Positions 1 through 9,000 of a stretch of 36,392 bases of DNA are shown piece by piece. The notes beneath the pieces were generated by a model, which was not told the DNA's origin, ran no database searches, and saw only the letters and a list, made by a program, of their open reading frames with translations. How positions within the stretch are numbered: the stretch's first letter is position 1; each line of letters opens with the position of its first letter. This DNA is from an uncultured Methanosphaera sp. (GTDB lineage Archaea > Methanobacteriota > Methanobacteria > Methanobacteriales > Methanobacteriaceae). The translations under genes and the position numbers were made by a program. The stretch covers positions 1-36,392 of the forward strand of contig CAMNFZ010000005.1 in NCBI GenBank assembly GCA_946537725.1. The letters are read 5' to 3'.

Positions 1-154
1 TAAGATATAAAAGGATTATTCCAGGGGAGTAATACTTTTTTTTCTATCAAAAATAGTTTTGTCAAGTACTCAATTGTAGTTACTTATTTTAATCTTAATG
101 AAAATATATACATAATATAAATTAATAGTTTTTTAACTTTAGGGGGTTAAAAAT

Positions 155-1237
155 ATGATTAGTCAAATGGATGTACTAATCTTTGTGTTAACAATTATAG
201 TCACAGCACTTTTTACAGCAGCTGTAAGACGTGAATTGTTAAAAGCAGATATTAGGGATAATCCAATTATCTCTGAACACAGACAGAAAAGTGGAACACC
301 TACTATGGGTGGATTTGGAATACTGATTGGTATCTCTTTAATGGCTTTAATTACATTTACCTGGAATGCAGTGAGTTATTTACATATAACAGTCTTAATG
401 ATGGTTGTTGCAGGTATTTTTGGAATGTTTGACGACTTATTAGGCTTTAAAGTAAAAGAATATCAAAAAGTTGTTAAAAATACCAGTGATGAACCAGTAC
501 AACTGGGATTATTAACATTACAGCCAGGAGAAGAAGCTAGAGTAGCATCACCTAAAGCAAAGAAAGATTATGAAAAAATTGTAGAACAAGAACATAAACT
601 TGAATTAATTGATGAAATTCCTATTAAAACAGAAACAACAGAAAAAGAAAAAATATTCACACAATTCATATTAGCATGTTTCTTAATAGTACCTGGAGTT
701 TTATCTTCAAATATAATGGGACATAATATTGGTTTATTAATGATTCCATTAGCTATATTTGCAATAATAGGTTCAATTAACTCTGTAAATTTAATTGATG
801 GTATGGATGGATTAGCAGCGGGTATAATTGCTATAGCATCTGTTGCATCAGCATTATATGCAGGTGCTGTTGTAGGTTCAGTGGCATCATTACCATTTGT
901 AGTAATTGCTGGAGCTAGTGTAGGATTTTTAGTATTAAATCATTATCCTGCAAAAATATTCATGGGCGATACTGGTTCCTACGCACTTGGTACTGGTTAT
1001 ATGGTAGCTGCATTACTTGGTGATTCATTAGTATTTTCAATAATTGCTTTAGCAGTGCCAATAGTTTCTGTAATAATAAGTTTATTACATAGGTCTCATA
1101 TTATTACATTGCCTGTGGAGCCTTTACATCACACTTTAAATTATCATGGGATGAGTGAACAAAAAATTATTTTATTATATTGGGGTATTACATTAATAGT
1201 TTCTGTAATAGCTTTATTCTTATTTGGAATAATATAA
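155..1237 (+). CDS. MraY-like glycosyl-phosphotransferase (pseudomurein precursor, probable)
   Basis: Polytopic membrane enzyme of the MraY/WecA (glycosyltransferase 4) family, which moves a phospho-sugar(-peptide) from a UDP carrier to a polyprenyl phosphate on the cytoplasmic membrane face. Seen: KSGTPTMGG at 45-53, the Asp pair of DDLLGF at 93-94, NSVNLIDGMDGL at 209-220, GDTGSYALG at 271-279, and EPLHH near 322-326 matching the His-rich loop of bacterial MraY (PIHHH). These make it closer to MraY than to WecA. A hydrophilic stretch of about 70 residues (100-168) sits between DDLLGF and the next membrane segment and is longer than the loop in bacterial MraY. Start chosen after AGGGGGT; an AT-rich TATA-like stretch lies near 103-120. 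Followed after 19 nt by a Mur ligase, so the expected substrate is a UDP-linked pseudomurein glycopeptide (inference). Confidence 0.9.
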   Translation: MISQMDVLIFVLTIIVTALFTAAVRRELLKADIRDNPIISEHRQKSGTPTMGGFGILIGISLMALITFTWNAVSYLHITVLMMVVAGIFGMFDDLLGFKVKEYQKVVKNTSDEPVQLGLLTLQPGEEARVASPKAKKDYEKIVEQEHKLELIDEIPIKTETTEKEKIFTQFILACFLIVPGVLSSNIMGHNIGLLMIPLAIFAIIGSINSVNLIDGMDGLAAGIIAIASVASALYAGAVVGSVASLPFVVIAGASVGFLVLNHYPAKIFMGDTGSYALGTGYMVAALLGDSLVFSIIALAVPIVSVIISLLHRSHIITLPVEPLHHTLNYHGMSEQKIILLYWGITLIVSVIALFLFGII

Positions 1238-1256
1238 TACTGTTGAGGAGAAAAGA

Positions 1257-2720
1257 ATGGATAATATCAAAACATTAGATTTATCAGAAATAGTTGAAGG
1301 TAAATTATATGGACCAAATGTTGAACTGTTTGGAAGATTTACCTTTCTAAATAAAGCATCTAAAAATGATATTGTTATAAGGCATTGGATTAATAAAAAA
1401 GGGATTCAAATAGCATATGACAAAGGAGTGTCCTGTTTAATTACACAAAATCCTCAAGAAGATAGTATTGAATTAGCTGAAGAGTTAAATTTTCCATTAA
1501 TAGTAACAGACCATATTGAATATGCAACAGCATATGCACTAAATAATTCTGTAAAAAAATATGCAGATAATGCATTTAAAATGTCTGTCACAGGAACAAA
1601 TGGTAAATCCACTACATCTCACCTTCTTTTTACTATTTTTTCTGATTTAAATTATAAAACATACACAAATACTGATGCTGAATCTGAAGGAAATACTCTT
1701 ATAGATCCAAGAGTATCGGATGAATTAACTGATTTCTATGAAAATAATGATAAGATTGACGTAATTACTTTAGAAGTTTCTGAAGTACAAGGATGGGATG
1801 ATAAACTCATGAAAAATCATTCTTATCAAATGATAAATGCATTAGAAGCTGATGTGGCAATAATAACCAATGCATCATTTGATCATATGAATCTGGTAGA
1901 ATCATTTGATGAATTATTATATGAAATTGAAGGAGCAGCAAGAGCATTAAATAACCAGAATAAAGAAACATTACTGGTCTTAAATTATGAAGATAAAAAT
2001 ATCCGAGCAATGCAAAAAGCTGTGAAGGATAATCCTAAAGTTAAAGTAATGTACTTTGGGGATTATGATGAAAATAATCTGCTTGATATTTCTTATAAGG
2101 AAAATATTGGAATATACTCCAAAGATGAACTTTACATAAAATATGAAGATTTACCTTTCACTTCAGCACATTTCATTCAGGACATAATGGCGGCTATTGC
2201 AGTTTGTGAATATAAAATGTTAAATAAGGATGATGTAATATTATCATTAAAAAATTACAAACCACTTTCAAGACGTTTTATTAAATTAAGAGAAAATCCT
2301 GTGATAATTGATGACTTTGCACACAATCCTTCAGGAATACAATTAACAATAGAAAACGGTTCAAAATTAGGGGACAAATTGTTTGTAGTAAATGCAATCA
2401 GAGGTTCACGTGGTGAAGATATTAATGAGGAAATTGCAGAAGCATTAGCACAAACTCTTAAAGATAAAGATGATTATACTCTACTTTTAACATGTAGTAA
2501 AGATGTTGTGAATCATTTAAATACTGTCACTGATTCTGAATTAGAAATATTTACAAGTACATTGAATAAACATAACATTTCTTATAAAATATTTGACAAT
2601 TTAGAGGATGCTTTGATAAACTCGTTAGATTTAGCATCACAAGACGATGTTATATTACTTCTGGGTGCTCAGGGAATGGACCCTGCAAGTGGTATTCTCT
2701 TAAAAAATAATCTAATATAA
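1257..2720 (+). CDS. Mur ligase family protein (pseudomurein peptide ligase, MurE-like)
   Basis: ATP-dependent amide ligase that should add an amino acid to the UDP-linked pseudomurein peptide in the cytoplasm. Seen: an N-terminal substrate domain (1-108), Mur P-loop GTNGKSTT at 113-120, SFDHMNL near 208-213 in the central domain where MurE has its metal-binding DH, and a C-terminal domain with DDFAHNPSG at 352-360, a variant of the D(Y)AHNP motif. Length of 487 residues is normal for MurE. Start follows GAGGAG with good spacing. It is the second gene of the block and is followed by two T8 tracts that probably end transcription. Which residue is added cannot be read from sequence. Confidence 0.88.
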   Translation: MDNIKTLDLSEIVEGKLYGPNVELFGRFTFLNKASKNDIVIRHWINKKGIQIAYDKGVSCLITQNPQEDSIELAEELNFPLIVTDHIEYATAYALNNSVKKYADNAFKMSVTGTNGKSTTSHLLFTIFSDLNYKTYTNTDAESEGNTLIDPRVSDELTDFYENNDKIDVITLEVSEVQGWDDKLMKNHSYQMINALEADVAIITNASFDHMNLVESFDELLYEIEGAARALNNQNKETLLVLNYEDKNIRAMQKAVKDNPKVKVMYFGDYDENNLLDISYKENIGIYSKDELYIKYEDLPFTSAHFIQDIMAAIAVCEYKMLNKDDVILSLKNYKPLSRRFIKLRENPVIIDDFAHNPSGIQLTIENGSKLGDKLFVVNAIRGSRGEDINEEIAEALAQTLKDKDDYTLLLTCSKDVVNHLNTVTDSELEIFTSTLNKHNISYKIFDNLEDALINSLDLASQDDVILLLGAQGMDPASGILLKNNLI

Positions 2721-2750
2721 TTACTCTTTTCAACTCTCACTTTTCATAAA

Positions 2751-2768
2751 TTTTTTTTACTTTTTTTT
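2751..2768 (+). terminator. oligo-T terminator after first two genes
   Basis: Two runs of eight T separated by AC lie 31 nt after the stop of the MurE-like gene, with no strong hairpin. This is the usual look of an archaeal intrinsic terminator. The next gene has its own AT-rich upstream region. Confidence 0.55.
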
Positions 2769-2867
2769 AGTTAAATTATTTTAATAAATATACATAGATA
2801 TTAAACTATAAATATAATGTGATATTTTAGAAAAAAATTTTTATTTAATAATAGGAGTTGTAGTTTT

Positions 2868-4313
2868 ATGATTAAGTCATGTGTAGTGATAGGAGCAGGA
2901 AATGCTGGAAGACCTGTTGCGAGATTATTGAATCATCAAGGAATTGAAGTAACAATAACAGATTCTAAAGAATATGAACAATTTTCTACCCGAAGACAAG
3001 AAATGTTGGATGTATTAAAAAATGAGGGAATACAATTAGTTTTAGGTGAAAAACATCCTAATATCTCTGATTTTGATGCAATATTTTTTGCACCAACAAT
3101 ACCTGAATCTGCCCAAATTCGTAAAGATGCAGAAGAATATTCCCTAAAAATTATTGATCGAACATATGTCAGTAATGTTGTGAACAATATTATAAACATG
3201 CCAAAGATAGGAATAACAGGTTCCTTTGGTAAGACAACTACAACTACTATGGTAACAAACATCTTTAAGGCAGCAGGTTTTAAAGTATATCAATGTTCAT
3301 CAATGAAATGGAACTTAGTAAGTGAAGCAATTGTTGACGATATCGTTCGTGGAGAATATAAAGATGCAGATATTGCAATTTTAGAACTACCTCATGGTAC
3401 ACTAGGATTACTGGGTGAACTGGATTTAACTATTGGGGTAATAACTAACCTACATCCAGAACACTTATGTGAATTTGGTGGGTCAATGGAAAAATATGTT
3501 GAAAGAAAAGCATGTATTTTACCTGCAAGTAAAACATTAATAGCAAATGTTCAATGTGGTGATTTATTAACTTACCAAAGACAAGATACAATTTACTTTA
3601 ACTTTGAAGACAATCTGGAGAAAGATTTGTCAAAATATAAGCCAACATATGAAGGTTCATATAATGGTGATAAATTTTTCATTAAAATAAATAATGATCA
3701 AAAAATACAAGATGAACTAAAATTAGATACAATTGCAAACTACAACTATGAAAATTTAACAGCTGCTATTGCTATCGGTATGACCTATGGAATTTCATTC
3801 GAAGATATTAAAAAAGGTATTTCCATGTTCACTGGTGTTGGTGGACGTATGGAATATCTGGGAAAATTCAATGGAATAGATGCATATTATGATGCTTCTT
3901 ATGGTGATCAATCAGTAAGACAAGCATTAGAATCTATCAAAGACGAAAACTTAATAATATTATATGGAAGTGTTGACTCCACAACAATCCGTGATAAAGC
4001 AGAAAGTGGACGAGTAATTGGTGACTATGCTAATATTGTGATAGCCTCTGGTTATGTTGAAATAACAGATACTTTGAATATGGATGGAGCAATAGAATTA
4101 TTAAGTGCTATAGAAAATGAAAATGTAATAAAAATGGCAGTTTGTACTATGGATGAATCAGCAGAATTAGCAATGAAATATGCTAAAGAAGGAGATATAA
4201 TTGTACACTTAGGCCCAGGAGCATCTAATTCATATCAGCAAGTTAAAGACAAATTAATTAAAGGTTTAGAAAATGGTTGTAAAAGATATGGAAAAAATAA
4301 TGGATATCAATAA
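2868..4313 (+). CDS. Mur ligase family protein, MurD/MurC-like N-terminus, divergent C-terminal motif
   Basis: Second Mur-type ligase of the block. Seen: N-terminal Rossmann fold starting VVIGAGNAGRPVA (6-18), Mur P-loop GSFGKTTTT at 118-126, NLHPEHL at 194-200 where Mur ligases have (D)HLD, and GVGGRMEYLG at 323-332 at the start of the C-terminal domain. After that, where MurE or MurC carry a D-x-x-H-x-P motif, this protein reads YDASYGD (341-347), so the conserved His and Pro are absent. It is therefore Mur-like in fold and ATP binding but may use a different substrate or act non-canonically. Start after TAGGAG. The 3' end overlaps the next gene by 41 nt, suggesting coupled translation. Confidence 0.85.
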   Translation: MIKSCVVIGAGNAGRPVARLLNHQGIEVTITDSKEYEQFSTRRQEMLDVLKNEGIQLVLGEKHPNISDFDAIFFAPTIPESAQIRKDAEEYSLKIIDRTYVSNVVNNIINMPKIGITGSFGKTTTTTMVTNIFKAAGFKVYQCSSMKWNLVSEAIVDDIVRGEYKDADIAILELPHGTLGLLGELDLTIGVITNLHPEHLCEFGGSMEKYVERKACILPASKTLIANVQCGDLLTYQRQDTIYFNFEDNLEKDLSKYKPTYEGSYNGDKFFIKINNDQKIQDELKLDTIANYNYENLTAAIAIGMTYGISFEDIKKGISMFTGVGGRMEYLGKFNGIDAYYDASYGDQSVRQALESIKDENLIILYGSVDSTTIRDKAESGRVIGDYANIVIASGYVEITDTLNMDGAIELLSAIENENVIKMAVCTMDESAELAMKYAKEGDIIVHLGPGASNSYQQVKDKLIKGLENGCKRYGKNNGYQ

Positions 4314-5841
4314 AGAAGCAATAATTGGTGTAGTTGGTGTTTGTGGAATAAATGGTAATTTGATTGCACGCATACTTGTTGATCATGGATATAAAGTCAT
4401 AGTTAATGATGTGGTAACTAAAGAGGAATGCAGATTCAAACAAGCAATATCTGATTATAATTTCGAAGAAGAATACTATGGTACTCTTCCAGAATCATTT
4501 TTTGAAAAAATTGATTATATAGTACTACCATTAGCTTTAATAGAAAACAATTCCAAAATTTATCAAAAATCAACAGAACATAATATAGCACTGCTTAAAG
4601 TAGAAGACATACTGAATATTTTTGAACCAGCTCATCCTGTAATATGTGTCACAGGAACTAATGGAAAAACTACAACAACAAACATGATAAAAACATTTGC
4701 TTACTATAATAATCAACAACCTTGTGAACATAATCTTGAAGGTATGCAAGGAAATGCAGGTGATATTCCGGCATTACAGTCACGATTAAAAGGAGATTTA
4801 AATGTATTGGAAACAGGAACTTTTGGTATAACTGGAAGTTTAACTAAATTAGCAGCTCCATGCAAACCAGATGTGGGGTTAATAACCAATATTACTCCGG
4901 ATCATTTGGATGAAAATTCTAATTTTCTTGATTACGCAAATGTTAAAGGAGAACTGATAACTTTATTACAAAATAAAACATTAATTGTAAACAATGACGA
5001 TCCTACTATAATGGCATTAATTAAAGAAAAAGATTATCAGGGAAGATTAATAACATTTGGACTTGATTATGAATCATCTAGAAAAGATGAAAAACAATGT
5101 CTTTGTGGAAAAACAATAGAAATTGATGAAATTATAGCCGGAGTTGGAAAATATAATTGTTCCTGTGGATTAACATATGAAAAACCAGATTATATTGCAA
5201 CAGGTATTAATGATAAACACAATCAATTCATTTTAATTACACCATCAGGAGAACAACATCAGTTTAATCTAAAAATTAATGGAATACATAATATTTACAA
5301 TGCAGTAGGTTCAATAATTGTAGCTCATGAAATACTAAACATGACTCTTGAAGAAATAAACAATGCTTTATCTTCATTTACTGGAGTAGATGGGCGAATG
5401 GAAACATTAGGAGTTTACAACAATAAAGAAGTCATGATTGATTATGCTCATAATCCTGCAGGTATTACTACAATCCTTAAAGAATTAAAAAATACCTACC
5501 CTACAGTAATTAATGTGGTCTCAATATCCTCAGAATCAGGTATAACTGCTGATTTAGAAATAATGGAAAGATCACTTGAATATGCAGATTTTGTAGTTCC
5601 AGCTTCACACAACTCATATATAATTGCTAAAAAATTATTATCAGAAGAAAAATATTCGGATAAAATTGTATTACCTGATAATATGCCTGAAGGCAATAAA
5701 GAGGGAACTTTGGGAGCAACATCAGAGCAATTATTGGCAGGAGTCAATAAAGCTAAGACTATTGATGCAGATTTAATTTTATGTACTGGTGAAGCATCAT
5801 TAAAATTCAAGAATATTCTTAAGAATGAATTAAGATTATAA
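4273..5841 (+). CDS. Mur ligase with inserted zinc-ribbon-like Cys4 (MurT/MurE-like)
   Basis: Third Mur-type ligase. Seen: an N-terminal nucleotide-binding-like domain, P-loop GTNGKTTTT at 128-136, PDHLDE at 209-214, a Cys pair CLC at 276-278 and another CSC at 296-298 in the central domain, GVDGRMETLG at 371-380 and MIDYAHNPAG at 388-397. A four-Cys insert in this domain is a hallmark of MurT, the ligase half of the bacterial lipid II amidating enzyme; here the spacing is C-x-C, not C-x-x-C. No GatD-like amidotransferase lies next to it, so a MurT reaction is not implied. Start at 4273 is chosen for the AAAGGT seven bases upstream; 4288 and 4300 are alternatives. It lies in the overlap of the preceding Mur gene. 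Confidence 0.85.
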   Translation: MVVKDMEKIMDINKEAIIGVVGVCGINGNLIARILVDHGYKVIVNDVVTKEECRFKQAISDYNFEEEYYGTLPESFFEKIDYIVLPLALIENNSKIYQKSTEHNIALLKVEDILNIFEPAHPVICVTGTNGKTTTTNMIKTFAYYNNQQPCEHNLEGMQGNAGDIPALQSRLKGDLNVLETGTFGITGSLTKLAAPCKPDVGLITNITPDHLDENSNFLDYANVKGELITLLQNKTLIVNNDDPTIMALIKEKDYQGRLITFGLDYESSRKDEKQCLCGKTIEIDEIIAGVGKYNCSCGLTYEKPDYIATGINDKHNQFILITPSGEQHQFNLKINGIHNIYNAVGSIIVAHEILNMTLEEINNALSSFTGVDGRMETLGVYNNKEVMIDYAHNPAGITTILKELKNTYPTVINVVSISSESGITADLEIMERSLEYADFVVPASHNSYIIAKKLLSEEKYSDKIVLPDNMPEGNKEGTLGATSEQLLAGVNKAKTIDADLILCTGEASLKFKNILKNELRL

Positions 5842-6015
5842 TTCTCTCTTTTTTATTATTATTTTTTCAGCATATTATAATTATTAAAAAATAAATATTA
5901 TGATAATTAAATAATATATATAGTATATAATGATAGAATTTAATATTTAAAACATTTAGGGAATTAATACTGTTTTAAATTAGAACAAATATTTAATAAA
6001 GGTTGGGGTGAAAAT

Positions 6016-6492
6016 TTGTTTATTAAAATTAGAAGAGACACTTTAATCATTTTAATATTAGCATTTGTTTTAATATTATCGGGTCGTGCAATGACTTATG
6101 TGGCCTTTGCATCATCAGATAGTGTAGAAGATGGTGTTCCTATAGCTGGAGTAATGGTTAAAGGAAATGATATAATTCCAACATCTTCAATTAAGGCAAA
6201 TGTTTACGCAGCAGGATTTAGGGAAGGAAGTTATATTAAGGGAAACACTTTAATTACTTCTCAAAGACAATTATTACTGTCTGATGCAATACAGAATGCA
6301 CAGGAATTTGTAAAACAATCCACAATACCTGGTACATCCATAGCACCTATTAATGTGGTGGATGTTCAAGTAGATTCAACTACTGGAAATGTGGTTGTCA
6401 ATGTTGTAGAAGATTTTTCAGTAATTAAAGTAAAAGTACAAAATCACACTACATCAAATGCAACATCAGCTTCTGCAAATGTTGAAAAATAA
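6016..6492 (+). CDS. conserved secreted/membrane-anchored protein, unknown function
   Basis: I do not recognise this family with certainty. It starts with TTG after GGGGTGA, which keeps a short basic head (KIRR) in front of one hydrophobic segment (about 9-22) that can act as signal peptide or anchor. The remaining ~130 residues should be outside the membrane. A stretch reading GVMVKGNDIIPTSSI, then AAGFREGSYIKG, resembles the start of POTRA-type domains (V-x-GN followed by G-x-x-Y), but this is only a pattern-level similarity. The tail is Ser/Thr/Asn rich. The gene is 11 nt from the next secreted protein and lies just after the Mur block, so an envelope role is a reasonable guess. Confidence 0.7.
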   Translation: MFIKIRRDTLIILILAFVLILSGRAMTYVAFASSDSVEDGVPIAGVMVKGNDIIPTSSIKANVYAAGFREGSYIKGNTLITSQRQLLLSDAIQNAQEFVKQSTIPGTSIAPINVVDVQVDSTTGNVVVNVVEDFSVIKVKVQNHTTSNATSASANVEK

Positions 6493-6503
6493 TTGGTGAT
6501 ACA

Positions 6504-7769
6504 ATGATAAGAAAATCAAAATTAACCAAATTATCCATGTTCTTGTTAATCTTGATGATATTTTCATCTGTAGCTAGTGCAACAATGAATGTAGCCGTTA
6601 TTACAGATCCATCAGGACAAGATCCCAATGGTTGTGCAGCAGGAAGTCAATCCTTTGCATCCAACATGTTCCAGTCAACTTTTATATTTTCACAGGAACA
6701 TAAAATGGCATTACTATCAGGGGGTGAAGGTACTTCAGATGTTCGTGTAGCAGCTATTATAAGTGCTTTAACTCAATTACAGGCTAATGGAACGCCTGAA
6801 CAGGTAGTTAGTGTAGCTCCAGGATTTGAAGGAATCCGTCTTATGGCTGTTAATCCAACAAGTGGGATAGCAGTAGGTGGAGATTTTGACGTATATGTTG
6901 TTACAGTAGATAATAGCAGTGGAATTAAAGTACAACCAGCTAGTGGTGGAATAGCATCAGTTCCTGCAGGAACAAGAGGTGCAATAATACACCTCCGTAA
7001 TTCTGAAGGAAACCCTAAAAGTGGAACTGCTGATCGTGTAAGATTACAAACCGCTATGAACATGGGTAAAATGATACGTGACGGTTACCCAGCTACCACT
7101 ATTGTTTCAAAAGCATTTGAAGAAGTTGCAAAAGATTCTGGTGAAAACCGTGGTGGTGGTGCAATAAATCTAGTTTCTGGTGTCACTACTGGTGATATGT
7201 TTACTCCGGAACAATTAAACACAAAAGGGTATGAAATGGATAAACCATACAGTAAAGTAAGTAGTACTGGTTGGAGTATTGGATTCCCAGAAGCTAATAA
7301 TTATCAAGTTTCACCAGTTGATGGAAGTCCATTAACAACAATATATGCTTATGATGCACTACGTAGTGCTATTACTGTTTCAAGTGATAATCCTTCCGTT
7401 TCAGTATATGGTTCTGATAAGAAAGGTTTATCAGAGGCAACTTCGGATGTGGTATCTGCATCTGTTACACGTAATGGTTATGATCCAGTTAAAATAACTG
7501 CTTCAATTAATAGAGCTATAGATAGTGGAACACTGGTAGGAGTAGAACATATAAGTACTTCTGATTTGAACGTAAAAGAAAATATTAAAGCAGTAGGAGT
7601 ATATTATACTTCAGTATCTAATGGTAGAACAGCTCCTCAATGGAATTTACCTATTGATTCCCAAATATTTAATGTTTTAGGTAATATTCAAACAGTAATA
7701 GGTATATTATTAATATTGTTAGCATTATTCAGAAGTACCTTGATAAAATCATTCTTCAGAAGACGTTAG
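6504..7769 (+). CDS. conserved secreted protein with C-terminal membrane anchor, unknown function
   Basis: The 421-residue product has a clear signal peptide (basic MIRKSKLTK, hydrophobic core, cleavage near VASA at 22-27) and a single C-terminal hydrophobic helix (about 392-412) followed by a basic tail ending FFRRR. The topology is therefore mostly extracytoplasmic with a C-terminal anchor. The body is rich in Gly, Ser, Thr and Val with few charged runs; no catalytic motif was recognised. Start follows GGTGAT. It is probably cotranscribed with the preceding secreted protein. The position between the Mur block and PAN suggests a cell-surface job, but function is unknown. Confidence 0.75.
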   Translation: MIRKSKLTKLSMFLLILMIFSSVASATMNVAVITDPSGQDPNGCAAGSQSFASNMFQSTFIFSQEHKMALLSGGEGTSDVRVAAIISALTQLQANGTPEQVVSVAPGFEGIRLMAVNPTSGIAVGGDFDVYVVTVDNSSGIKVQPASGGIASVPAGTRGAIIHLRNSEGNPKSGTADRVRLQTAMNMGKMIRDGYPATTIVSKAFEEVAKDSGENRGGGAINLVSGVTTGDMFTPEQLNTKGYEMDKPYSKVSSTGWSIGFPEANNYQVSPVDGSPLTTIYAYDALRSAITVSSDNPSVSVYGSDKKGLSEATSDVVSASVTRNGYDPVKITASINRAIDSGTLVGVEHISTSDLNVKENIKAVGVYYTSVSNGRTAPQWNLPIDSQIFNVLGNIQTVIGILLILLALFRSTLIKSFFRRR

Positions 7770-7809
7770 TCTTCTCTATTTTTTTTATTTATTTTTAAGG
7801 AGTTTTTTT

Positions 7810-8175
7810 ATGGCATTAATTTTAATCAGAGCAATGAATAAAAAAAAAGCTTTAAATTGTTTGGCAGATTTAGAAAGACATGCAAAACTGTCTATTGTAG
7901 GTAAACCTAAAACAGTTTCTTTAGATAAAATTTTTGATGTTACTAAAAGAGTTATTAAACAGGAGCCTAGAAATGATATTAAAGTTGCTGTTTTAGTTAA
8001 AGTTGATGAAAACACTACTGATAGTATATTAAGTATTAGAAAAATTCACCCACCTGCTCATGTTATTGTTGTGAGTGAAGAATATCCTGAATATAAAGGT
8101 TTATTAAAAGAGTATAATAAGGCTAAAGTATTTGATGGTTATTATTCTTCAAAAAATAAGAAAGAGAAAAAATAG
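7810..8175 (+). CDS. DUF356 family protein
   Basis: Small soluble protein of 121 residues that I recognise as DUF356, a family largely confined to methanogens and without known function. Seen: an N-terminal ALILIRAMNKKKALNCL segment, a central KVAVLVKVDENTTDSIL strand-rich region and HPPAHVIVVSEEYPEY near 79-94. The C-terminus is Lys-rich. Start follows AAGGAG with 6 nt spacing. It converges on the MBF1-like gene with only 15 nt between stops. Confidence 0.75.
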   Translation: MALILIRAMNKKKALNCLADLERHAKLSIVGKPKTVSLDKIFDVTKRVIKQEPRNDIKVAVLVKVDENTTDSILSIRKIHPPAHVIVVSEEYPEYKGLLKEYNKAKVFDGYYSSKNKKEKK

Positions 8176-8190
8176 TTTCATTTTTTTTTA

Positions 8191-8694
8191 TTATTTTCTT
8201 TTTATAATAGCAATATCTCCGATTGTTGCTTCCTTGAATTGTCTAGGATCTAAGAATTCTTTTTCATCGGAGTTTAATTCTTCAATAATTGTTACATTTA
8301 ACAGTTTTTCGATTTTTCGAGCTAATTTTATGTCTGGAACCATTTTTCCTTGTTCAATTTTATGCACAACGGATTCTCTTTCATATAGTTGTGCTCCAAA
8401 TTCTTTCTGTGTTAATCCACGTATTTCTCTTTTTTGTCTAATTATTTTAGCATAATCTTCAACGATTTCAAAGTCTTCTTCTTTGCTTCTTCTAGAGTAA
8501 ACTTTTTTATTATTATTCTGTCTTGGAGCATTGTTAACTATTCTTCTTTTTGGAGATTTTGGTTTTGGTGGCTGAGGTTTACTTTGTACTTTCCCATATC
8601 TTGAGCATTCTTTGCATGTTGCCATTACAGAATTATCAATTTTAGTTTTATAAGGTTCACCTTTTATTTCAATTCCACATATTTCACAGTTCAT
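8191..8694 (-). CDS. MBF1-like transcription factor (zinc ribbon + HTH)
   Basis: Archaeal multiprotein bridging factor 1 type protein: an N-terminal zinc ribbon with Cys 3, 6, 27 and 30, a Pro/Lys/Asn-rich linker (38-70), then a Cro/C1-type helix-turn-helix (about 81-137, with GLTQKEFGAQLYERESVVHKIEQG). MBF1 proteins link regulators or ribosomes to the basal machinery; the archaeal role is not settled. ATG at 8694 is preferred over GTG at 8703 because GTGA lies five bases before it and the product then starts MNCEICG, the usual archaeal beginning. It is divergent from PAN and shares a 306-bp upstream region. Confidence 0.88.
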   Translation of the reverse strand: MNCEICGIEIKGEPYKTKIDNSVMATCKECSRYGKVQSKPQPPKPKSPKRRIVNNAPRQNNNKKVYSRRSKEEDFEIVEDYAKIIRQKREIRGLTQKEFGAQLYERESVVHKIEQGKMVPDIKLARKIEKLLNVTIIEELNSDEKEFLDPRQFKEATIGDIAIIKRK

Positions 8695-9000
8695 TTTATT
8701 CACTTAGTTTCTTTATTATATTATTATCTATATTTTGTTCTTAAAATATTCTTTTCATATTTTCTATTGATTATAAATATTTTTTAACTTTTTAATCTTG
8801 GATAGTTTCAATATATTTATACTATTTTTTTTTATGTGTCTTTTATTATAATACAAATCATTTAATAATAAGATGTTACTAAAAATATTAATGTAGTGAT
8901 TAAGAATATAAAAATATGTAATAAAAGATTTGGTAAAAATAAAAAATTTTTAGAAAAATGATTCTAATAAAACATTAAAGAGAGAAAAGGAGGTAAACTC
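8695..9000. promoter_or_regulatory. divergent promoter region, MBF1-like / PAN
   Basis: About 306 bp of very A+T-rich DNA between two divergent genes. TATA-like strings (for example ATATTTATA near 8813-8821) are present, and a strong AGGAGGT ribosome binding site for PAN lies at 8989-8995. No further ORF or RNA was seen. Confidence 0.45.

Noticed and set aside
1-154. Possible 3' end of an upstream gene at the left edge
   Set aside because: No supported reading frame; the segment reads as an A+T-rich intergenic and promoter region.
8132-8455. 107-residue + strand frame overlapping the MBF1-like gene
   Set aside because: It is the complement of a well-supported zinc ribbon/HTH gene and has no start signal of its own.
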